NCBI GenBank assembly: GCA_948505485.1
Contig: CAOPQH010000087.1
Coordinates: 1-5,824, forward strand
Length of the DNA stretch: 5,824 nucleotides
Direction: 5' to 3'
DNA from: an uncultured Clostridia bacterium
GTDB lineage: Bacteria; Bacillota; Clostridia; TANB77; CAG-508
In this document: one piece after another, positions 1-4,895 of the stretch
Layout: every line of letters begins with the position of its first letter
Numbering within the stretch: position 1 is the first letter of the stretch
The notes under the pieces: model-generated
Seen by the model: only the letters and a program-made list of their open reading frames with translations
Databases searched by the model: none
Told to the model about the DNA's origin: nothing
Program-made: the position numbers and the translations under genes

Positions 1-69
1 AGAGCTTAAAAATGTTGAAATCTAGGGAATTCCCCAACGAAAAAAACTCATACAAAACTTATAAAACAC

Positions 70-98
70 TTGAAAGATGTTAATAAATGTAATATAAT
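70..98 (+). promoter_or_regulatory. Probable sigma-A promoter for the small membrane protein gene
   Basis: TTGAAA at 70-75 and a perfect TATAAT at 93-98 are separated by 17 nt, the ideal spacing for a housekeeping promoter. Transcription would begin near 105, leaving a leader of about 70 nt before the start codon at 175. The rest of 1-174 shows no convincing gene. One frame is open from the window edge to a stop at 81-83 and could be the last 26 codons of an upstream gene, but it is too short to identify. A perfect 10-bp palindrome (GGGAATTCCC) lies at 25-34. Confidence 0.65.
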
Positions 99-174
99 GT
101 TATAGTTAAAATAAATGAAATGACTATAAATTTAGTTATTAACGCATCATGTGGAAACGAAAGGAGAATGAAAC

Positions 175-414
175 ATGAAAGTAATAAGAGGAATTAAACG
201 GAGTATAATTTTTTTGGGAATCATATTCTCTTGTATAATTGGAAGTGGTATAGCGTCAAATGATTTTTATGATGCATACAATTCCACAATGAAAAATACT
301 GAATTTGTCAGAATTGAAAATTTGGTAATAGGGCTTAGTATAGGAATAATGTTTGATATAATATATATAATAATATTATTAATATATGATATCAAAAACA
401 AATCCGTTAATTGA
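175..414 (+). CDS. Small two-helix membrane protein, function unknown
   Basis: This 79-residue protein is not one I recognise. The start is well supported: AAGGAG at 161-166 lies 8 nt before the ATG, downstream of a good promoter. Two hydrophobic stretches are visible, roughly residues 10-27 and 48-68. They are separated by a polar loop (about residues 28-47) containing Asp, Tyr, Asn and Lys. The N-terminus is basic (Lys2, Arg5, Lys8, Arg9), so the first helix would act as a signal anchor with both termini inside. A Cys at residue 20 follows Ile-Phe-Ser, which is not a good lipobox, so a lipoprotein is unlikely. The gene stands alone, with its own promoter and a terminator directly after the TGA stop. 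It is probably real and expressed, but no role can be assigned. Confidence 0.7.
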   Translation: MKVIRGIKRSIIFLGIIFSCIIGSGIASNDFYDAYNSTMKNTEFVRIENLVIGLSIGIMFDIIYIIILLIYDIKNKSVN

Positions 415-420
415 AAGTTA

Positions 421-447
421 GAGCGTATCTATAAAGATGCGCTTTTT
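421..447 (+). terminator. Rho-independent terminator after the small membrane protein gene
   Basis: AGCGTATCT (422-430) pairs with AGATGCGCT (435-443) as a 9-bp stem with one G-U pair and a 4-nt ATAA loop, followed by a run of T to 447. It begins 8 nt after the stop codon and separates this gene from the transporter fusion downstream. Confidence 0.85.
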
Positions 448-505
448 ACTTGATTTTTCACATTGTACAATATACAAAAATATTACAAAAATTACAAATA
501 TCAGT

Positions 506-534
506 TTGACACAACAAAAAAATAGTAGTAAAAT
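506..534 (+). promoter_or_regulatory. Strong sigma-A promoter for the transporter-kinase fusion
   Basis: A consensus TTGACA (506-511) and TAAAAT (529-534) are separated by exactly 17 nt. The predicted start near 541 leaves a leader of about 65 nt before the TTG start at 608. No operator or riboswitch-like structure was recognised in that leader. Confidence 0.75.
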
Positions 535-607
535 AGTTAAGTTGGAAAGTTTAAATTATAATAAATGAACTATATATAAATAAAACATAAGAAGGAAGGT
601 ATTAAAA

Positions 608-2608
608 TTGGAAAAAGAAGAAAATATATTAGGAACAGAAAGAGTAGGAAAACTAATTAAAAAGTTTTCAATTCCGTGCATTATATCTTTATTAGTAAAT
701 TCTTTATATAATATTGTAGATCAAATATTTATTGGTTGGGGAGTAGGATATTTAGGAAATGGAGCAACAAATATAGTTTTTCCATTAACCATGATATGTT
801 TAGCATTTGCTCTAATGTATGGAGATGGAACGTCTGCATATTTAAGTTTAAAACTTGGTGAAAAGAAAAAAGAAGATGCAACAAAAGGTGTTGCAAATGG
901 TATATTAATTTCTATAATTACAGCACTTATATTTTGTATTGTAACACTTATATTTTTACCACAGCTTTTAAATATATTTGGATGTACAGATGCTTTAAAA
1001 GACTATGCAACTAAATATGGAAAAATAATAGCAATAGGGTTACCTTTTATGATGATAGGAACTACATTAAATTCTATAATAAGAGCAGATGGTAGTCCTA
1101 AATATTCAATGACATCAATGGTTTTAGGAGCTATATTAAACATTATTTTAGACCCAATATTGATTTTTGTATTCAAAATGGGAGTAGAAGGTGCAGCTAT
1201 AGCCACAATATTTAGTCAATTTATAACATTTTTGCTTAATATATTTTATATTAAAAAGTTTAAATCTATAAATTTAAATAAAAATAATTTTAGAATTAAG
1301 GTTAATATATTAAAAAGGGTAACAACATTAGGAATTAGCAGTTTTATAACACAAATGAGTTTCGTATTTGTAATGGCAGTTGAAAACAATTTTCTTGCTA
1401 AATATGGAATGGAATCTAAATATGGATCTGAAATACCAATAACTGTATTAGGAATTGTTATGAAAATAAGTCAAATATTAAATAGCATAATAATAGGTAT
1501 TGCTGCAGGAACTCAACCAATATTTGGTTATAATTATGGTGCAAGAAAATTTGACAGAGTAAAAGATGCATTAAAAGTAATATTAGGATTAAGTGTTGCA
1601 ATTAGCACATTTGCATTTATATTATTTCAAACAATACCAGATAAATTGATATCAATATTTGGTAGTGGTGATGAACTTTATATGGAATTTGCATGTTTAA
1701 CATTTAGAACGTATTTAATGCTATGTATTTGTAATGGAATACAAATACCATCCGGAATATTTTTTCAAGCAATTGGAAAAAGCGTAAAAAGTGCAACATT
1801 ATCTTTATCAAGACAAATATTATTTTTAATACCAGCAATAATAATATTAGGTAATACATTTGGTATTATTGGTGTTTTATATGCAGGACCTGTTGCAGAT
1901 GGAATAGCATTTATACTTGCTACTGCATTATTAATATTAGAAGTTAAAAATTTAAAAGCAGTTAATAATAAAACTGATGCATTAGAAGATGACACAAGTA
2001 CAAATACTCAACTAAAAGAAAAAATAATAATTACTGTATCAAGAGAATATGGATCAGGTGGAAGATATGTTGGTAAACTAATTGCTGATAAATTAGGTAT
2101 AAAATTATATGATAAAGAATTTATAGAAAAAGTTGCAAAAGCAACAGGATTGTCAGAAGAATACATAGAAGGACATGAACAAAAAAGAAATGCATTAGCA
2201 AACTTAAATAATGGATATTATTTTGGACTAAACAATGCAGATGAATTATTTATAAAAGAATCAGAGTTAATAAAAGAAGTAGCTGATAGAGAAGCATGTG
2301 TTATTATAGGAAGATGTGCTGATTTTATTCTTAAAGATAGAAAAAATGTAATAAAGGTATTTATTCAAAGTGATATGGAGGATAAAATAAAACGAGCAAC
2401 TGAAATTTATGGATTGAATAAAGAAAAGGCACAAAAGGAAATTAAAAAAATTGATAAGCTAAGAGCAAATCATTATAAATATTATACTGAAAAAGAATGG
2501 AATGACCCATCAAACTATGACATTTGTATAAATAGTGACACGTTAGGAGTAGAAAAATCAGCGGACTTGATTTGTGAAATAGTAAAAAAGCTTGAAGTTG
2601 CTATATAA
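608..2608 (+). CDS. MATE-family efflux transporter fused to a C-terminal cytidylate-kinase-like domain
   Basis: This 666-residue protein has two parts. Residues 1 to about 450 are a complete MATE antiporter with two homologous halves of about six membrane helices each. It shows typical features such as GDGTSAYLSLKLGE near 72-85, GVEGAAIAT near 192-200 and QPIFGYNYGA near 303-312. Such proteins use Na+ or H+ gradients to export cationic drugs and metabolites. A polar, acidic linker (about 451-470) leads to a soluble, presumably cytoplasmic domain (472-662) of the cytidylate-kinase-like family. That domain has the P-loop-like SREYGSGGRYVGK (478-490), IIGRCADFIL (566-575), a D-x-x-R-x-x-x-Y-x-Y-Y-T stretch (616-627) and NYDICINS (636-643). 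A TTG start is chosen because a GAAGGAAGGT ribosome site at 591-600 lies 7 nt upstream. The frame is uninterrupted and no internal start with a ribosome site precedes the kinase part, so it should be one polypeptide. Transporter identity is secure, substrate unknown; the kinase may be catalytic or regulatory. Confidence 0.92.
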   Translation: MEKEENILGTERVGKLIKKFSIPCIISLLVNSLYNIVDQIFIGWGVGYLGNGATNIVFPLTMICLAFALMYGDGTSAYLSLKLGEKKKEDATKGVANGILISIITALIFCIVTLIFLPQLLNIFGCTDALKDYATKYGKIIAIGLPFMMIGTTLNSIIRADGSPKYSMTSMVLGAILNIILDPILIFVFKMGVEGAAIATIFSQFITFLLNIFYIKKFKSINLNKNNFRIKVNILKRVTTLGISSFITQMSFVFVMAVENNFLAKYGMESKYGSEIPITVLGIVMKISQILNSIIIGIAAGTQPIFGYNYGARKFDRVKDALKVILGLSVAISTFAFILFQTIPDKLISIFGSGDELYMEFACLTFRTYLMLCICNGIQIPSGIFFQAIGKSVKSATLSLSRQILFLIPAIIILGNTFGIIGVLYAGPVADGIAFILATALLILEVKNLKAVNNKTDALEDDTSTNTQLKEKIIITVSREYGSGGRYVGKLIADKLGIKLYDKEFIEKVAKATGLSEEYIEGHEQKRNALANLNNGYYFGLNNADELFIKESELIKEVADREACVIIGRCADFILKDRKNVIKVFIQSDMEDKIKRATEIYGLNKEKAQKEIKKIDKLRANHYKYYTEKEWNDPSNYDICINSDTLGVEKSADLICEIVKKLEVAI

Positions 2609-2657
2609 AATTATAAATATAAGCATAATAGAAAATTTGAAATTTAAAGTATCCAAT

Positions 2658-2690
2658 AAAATCAATAAGTGAAGAACTTGTTGATTTTTT
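2658..2690 (+). terminator. Rho-independent terminator after the transporter-kinase fusion
   Basis: AAAATCAATAAG (2658-2669) pairs with CTTGTTGATTTT (2677-2688) as a 12-bp stem with one U-G pair and a 7-nt loop, with the T run continuing to 2690. It starts about 50 nt after the fusion gene's stop. Its presence argues against any start of the next gene at 2669, which would lie inside the stem. Confidence 0.8.
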
Positions 2691-2710
2691 GTTATAGTTT
2701 AATATATAAT
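2681..2710 (+). promoter_or_regulatory. Possible promoter of the GIY-YIG/rlmD unit
   Basis: A perfect TATAAT lies at 2705-2710, 28 nt before the ATG at 2738. The best -35 candidate is TTGATT at 2681-2686 with an 18-nt spacer, which overlaps the descending arm of the preceding terminator. The -10 is convincing, the -35 only moderate. Transcription would begin near 2717 and give a leader of about 20 nt. Confidence 0.45.
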
Positions 2711-2737
2711 ACAGATATGCAAAGAAGGAGAAATAAA

Positions 2738-3055
2738 ATGTATTATGTATATATGTTGAGATGTGAAGATAATTCTATTTATACAGGAATAACAACAGAT
2801 ATAACAAGAAGAATGGAAGAGCATTTTTCTCAAAGTAAAAAATGTGCAAAATATACAATAAATCATACGGCCAAAAGATTAGAAAGTGCATGGGAAACGG
2901 ATAATAGAGTATTGGCTTCAAAGTTAGAGTATCATATAAAAAAATTATCTAAAAAGGATAAAGAGGAATTAATAGTAAAAAATAATTTACAAGAGTTACT
3001 ATCTGAAAAGATTGATACTGAAAAGTATAAAAAGGAAAAATTAAAAGGAGATTAG
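2738..3055 (+). CDS. GIY-YIG nuclease-domain protein (YhbQ/YazA, UPF0213-like)
   Basis: Counting from the ATG at 2738 the protein has 105 residues. That start has AGAAGGAG at 2723-2730, 7 nt upstream, and gives the usual family N-terminus MYYVYMLRC. A longer reading from GTG 2669 would begin inside the upstream terminator and before the predicted transcription start, so it is rejected. The GIY-YIG fold is recognised by YVY (3-5) and YTG (15-17), Arg24/Arg25 with His29 in RRMEEH, and the metal-binding Glu64 in the SKLEYHIKKL segment. These are the residues expected of an active single-domain enzyme. A lysine-rich tail (about 80-105) extends past the core. The family is a small DNA-cleaving or DNA-processing group whose cellular role is poorly defined. 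The stop lies 4 nt before rlmD and the rlmD ribosome site lies inside this gene, so the two are probably co-transcribed and translationally coupled. Confidence 0.88.
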   Translation: MYYVYMLRCEDNSIYTGITTDITRRMEEHFSQSKKCAKYTINHTAKRLESAWETDNRVLASKLEYHIKKLSKKDKEELIVKNNLQELLSEKIDTEKYKKEKLKGD

Positions 3056-3059
3056 AAAA

Positions 3060-4421
3060 TTGCCAGTTGAAAAAAATAAAGAATATGTAGTAGAAATAAT
3101 TGATATGGGATTTTCAGGAGAAGGTATTGCTAAAATAGAGGATTTTACAATATTTATACCAGGTGCTATAGTTGGAGAAAAAGTAAAAATACTAATTGTA
3201 AAAGTTTTAACCTCTTATGCCTTTGGAAAAATAATAGAAGTAATATATAAATCAAAAGCAAGAATACAAGAAGATTGTACTACATATAAAAGATGTGGAG
3301 GATGCAATTTAAGACATATTGATTACAAAGAAACTATAAAGATAAAACAAAATTCTGTACAGGCTCTAGTAAATAAAACTTTAAAAAGAAAAATATATGT
3401 TAAAGAAACAATTGGTATGGAAAATCCTTATCATTATAGAAATAAAGTACAATATCCTGTTGGTGTAGATAAAGAAAATAATGCATACATAGGAGTGTTT
3501 GCAAATAGAACACACACAATAGTACCAATTCATAAATGTTATATTCAAAAAGAAATTTCACAAGAAATAGGGAATTATATTTGTGAATTTATAAACAAAA
3601 ATAAAATAAGTGTATATAATGAAAAGATGCAAAAAGGATTATTAAGGCATATTGTAATAAAAGTAGGAATAAAGACTAATGAAATTATGTGTATTTTAGT
3701 TATAAACGGCAAAGATATTCCAAAAGAAAAAGAATTAGTAGAAAAATTAATAAAACAATTTCCAAACATAAAAACAATTGTAAAAAACATAAATACTAAA
3801 AATACAAATGTTATTTTAGGACAAGAAAATATAAATATTTATGGAAATGGATATATTACTGATATGTTGGGAGATTATACTTTTAAAATTTCTCCACTTT
3901 CATTTTATCAAGTAAATCCCATACAAGCAGAAAAATTATATAATATTGGTGTAGAAAGTGCAGGCATTACAAATAAGGATATAGTATTTGACTTATATTG
4001 TGGAATAGGTACAATATCACTTTTTATGGCTAAATATGCAAAAAAGGTTTATGGAATTGAAATTGTTAAGCAAGCTATAGAAGATGCAAAAGAAAATGCC
4101 AAAATTAATAATATAGAAAATACAGAATTTATTGCAGGTGATGTGGAAAAAGTATTAACTGATTTAATAGAAAATAAAAAAATTATTCCAGATGTTATTA
4201 TGGTAGATCCACCAAGAAAGGGATTAGATAATAAAACAGTAAAAAATATATTAAAAATAAAACCTAAAAAGTTAATTTATATAAGTTGTAATCCAGCAAC
4301 TTTAATTCGTGATTTAAGTAAATTGGAAGATGATTATGATATAAATGAAATACAACCTGTTGATATGTTTCCTTTTACGTCACATGTGGAATGCGTGTGT
4401 TGTATGGTACTTAAAAAATAG
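3060..4421 (+). CDS. rlmD: 23S rRNA (uracil-5-)-methyltransferase RlmD (RlmCD/RumA type)
   Basis: This 453-residue enzyme transfers a methyl group from S-adenosylmethionine to C5 of uridine in 23S rRNA. The Bacillus homologue (YefA/RlmCD) modifies both U747 and U1939, so either specificity is possible. An N-terminal TRAM RNA-binding domain covers about residues 1-60. Cys73, Cys79, Cys82 and Cys160 fit the 4Fe-4S cluster ligands of the RumA family. The SAM-binding motif FDLYCGIGTIS is at 310-320 and VDPPRKGL at 382-389. The catalytic nucleophile is Cys410 in SCNP, and the catalytic base is Glu444 in SHVE. All key residues are present and length is normal, so the enzyme should be active. The TTG start is supported by AAAAGGAG (3043-3050), 9 nt upstream, within the preceding gene. 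The last 12 residues after Thr440 differ in codon choice from the rest, and the usual MFPHT motif reads MFPFT. This suggests the 3' end was replaced by an integrating element. No terminator follows directly. Confidence 0.95.
   Translation: MPVEKNKEYVVEIIDMGFSGEGIAKIEDFTIFIPGAIVGEKVKILIVKVLTSYAFGKIIEVIYKSKARIQEDCTTYKRCGGCNLRHIDYKETIKIKQNSVQALVNKTLKRKIYVKETIGMENPYHYRNKVQYPVGVDKENNAYIGVFANRTHTIVPIHKCYIQKEISQEIGNYICEFINKNKISVYNEKMQKGLLRHIVIKVGIKTNEIMCILVINGKDIPKEKELVEKLIKQFPNIKTIVKNINTKNTNVILGQENINIYGNGYITDMLGDYTFKISPLSFYQVNPIQAEKLYNIGVESAGITNKDIVFDLYCGIGTISLFMAKYAKKVYGIEIVKQAIEDAKENAKINNIENTEFIAGDVEKVLTDLIENKKIIPDVIMVDPPRKGLDNKTVKNILKIKPKKLIYISCNPATLIRDLSKLEDDYDINEIQPVDMFPFTSHVECVCCMVLKK
4373..4421 (+). 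other. Putative attachment-site junction in the 3' end of rlmD
   Basis: The final codons of rlmD depart from the gene's A/T-ending codon use. Within six codons (4377-4397) there is ACG for Thr440, GTG for Val443, TGC for Cys445 and GTG for Val446. I see no other ACG, only two other GTG Val codons and one other TGC in the gene. The residues HVE are required for catalysis and are preserved, but the tail CCMVLKK is unlike the VVLLSR-type ends common in this family. The 3' end of this gene (rum/rlmD) is known from established work as an integration hotspot for streptococcal ICEs and phages that restore the reading frame. The crossover would lie somewhere in 4373-4400. Inference only, since the other junction is outside the window. 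Confidence 0.5.
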
Positions 4422-4527
4422 CTATAACTCTATAAAAATCCATATTTTAGAAAAATGTAAAAATAAAAGAAAAAAACTAAGAATTAAAAAAATTTATGAA
4501 AATATGAAAAAATTATAAAAAATAAAG

Positions 4528-4570
4528 TTAATCTAGGCAGAGGTTGATATGTTTCCACATACTAGATTAA
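4528..4570. repeat. Perfect 9-bp inverted repeat enclosing a 14-nt copy of the rlmD 3' segment
   Basis: TTAATCTAG (4528-4536) and CTAGATTAA (4562-4570) are perfect inverted repeats around a 25-nt centre. The centre contains GTTGATATGTTTCC (4543-4556), which is identical to rlmD 4359-4372, 184 nt away. Read in the rlmD frame it gives Val-Asp-Met-Phe-Pro, and the next two codons are His-Thr, the family consensus at that place. A smaller hairpin, TATGT-TTCC-ACATA, nests in the right half of the centre. Dyad symmetry around gene-derived sequence resembles a recombinase attachment site, but a structured RNA or chance similarity remains possible. Confidence 0.55.
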
Positions 4571-4630
4571 ACGTTAAAAAAACAAAAAAAATTGATAAAA
4601 AACATATAAAAAATGATAAAAATATAACCT

Positions 4631-4674
4631 TACAACTAACAATATACATATATTTGAGTATGAGGTTAATTGTA
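4631..4674. repeat. Imperfect 10-bp inverted repeat
   Basis: TACAACTAAC (4631-4640) pairs with GTTAATTGTA (4665-4674) with a single C-A mismatch across a 24-nt loop. Inside the loop ATAC (4644-4647) can pair with GTAT (4658-4661). There is no T run, so it is not a terminator. It could be a protein-binding dyad or part of a transfer or recombination site, and it overlaps the weak promoter candidates of this region. Confidence 0.4.
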
Positions 4675-4707
4675 GTAAAAATAAATATAACTAAATATAT
4701 TCACTAG

Positions 4708-4738
4708 AAGGAGTGCTATAACAGCACTACCTTTTTTT
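4708..4738 (+). terminator. Rho-independent terminator or attenuator before the replication genes
   Basis: AAGG (4708-4711) plus AGTGCT (4712-4717) pair with AGCACT (4723-4728) and CCTT (4730-4733), with one bulged A at 4729 and a 5-nt ATAAC loop. A T run continues to 4738. It is the strongest hairpin in the region and lies 287 nt past the rlmD stop. It may end rlmD read-through and insulate the element. Because no promoter is evident between it and the next gene, it could instead act as an attenuator in the leader of the replication genes. Confidence 0.8.
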
Positions 4739-4781
4739 ATTAAATTCTTTAATTTAAAAGATGAAAAGGAGGAAAAACTAT

Positions 4782-4895
4782 GTGCAATTTTTATTAGGAT
4801 TAATTATAGGAGCTAATGTATTACTGATATTATATATTTGTGTAGTAGGAGAAGGGAGAACAGATGAGCATATTAATGAATTTACTTTCAAATAG
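4782..4895 (+). CDS. Very small hydrophobic protein (DUF3789-like), element-borne
   Basis: This 37-residue open frame was found by reading the sequence directly. The best start is GTG 4782, with a strong AAGGAGG at 4766-4772, 9 nt upstream. An in-frame ATG at 4761 would add seven basic residues but has no ribosome site. The protein is one membrane helix (about residues 2-22, FLLGLIIGANVLLILYICVV) followed by a short charged tail (GEGRTDEH). This resembles the tiny DUF3789-type proteins often found beside replication or conjugation genes of clostridial mobile elements; the resemblance is from memory of their general form. The 3' end overlaps the replication initiator gene by 32 nt in another frame, and that gene's ribosome site lies within this one, which points to translational coupling. 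Its function is unknown. Confidence 0.55.
   Translation: MQFLLGLIIGANVLLILYICVVGEGRTDEHINEFTFK

Larger units (their letters stand above)
4422..4781. other. Gene-free, A-rich intergenic region with several inverted repeats
   Basis: These 360 nt hold no supportable gene. The first 100 nt are almost pure A/T. Then come a 9-bp perfect inverted repeat (4528-4570) carrying an rlmD-like segment, two copies of TGATAAAAA 21 nt apart (4593-4601 and 4614-4622), an imperfect 10-bp inverted repeat (4631-4674), and a terminator-like hairpin (4708-4738). Only weak promoter candidates for the downstream genes are visible: TTGAGT 4654-4659 with TAAAAA 4676-4681 (16-nt spacer), and TTGTAG 4670-4675 with TAAATA 4692-4697 (16-nt spacer). 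The region probably carries control or recombination sites of the element. Confidence 0.6.

Noticed and set aside
1..83. Tail of an upstream gene in the third frame
   Set aside because: Only 26 codons are visible with no recognisable motif, and the stop overlaps a good promoter spacer; not enough to call.
1003..1206. Minus-strand open frame within the transporter gene
   Set aside because: It lies wholly inside a clearly coding MATE region and has no recognisable domain; it is a by-product of A/T-rich codon use.
1765..1995. Minus-strand open frame within the transporter gene
   Set aside because: It is the complement of well-conserved MATE helices and shows no protein family of its own.
2669..2737. 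Longer GIY-YIG reading from GTG 2669 (or ATG 2717)
   Set aside because: The GTG lies in the stem-loop of the preceding terminator and upstream of the predicted transcription start, neither start has a ribosome site, and the added residues do not fit the family's N-terminus.
3575..3790. Minus-strand open frame within rlmD
   Set aside because: It is antisense to conserved rlmD coding sequence, and its low-complexity Phe/Ile/Leu composition is that of a shadow frame.
4549..4707. 52-codon open frame starting at the rlmD-like segment (MFPHT...)
   Set aside because: After the first codons it is low-complexity Lys/Ile/Asn with no family resemblance, it runs through two inverted repeats, and it has only a weak ribosome site; treated as non-coding.
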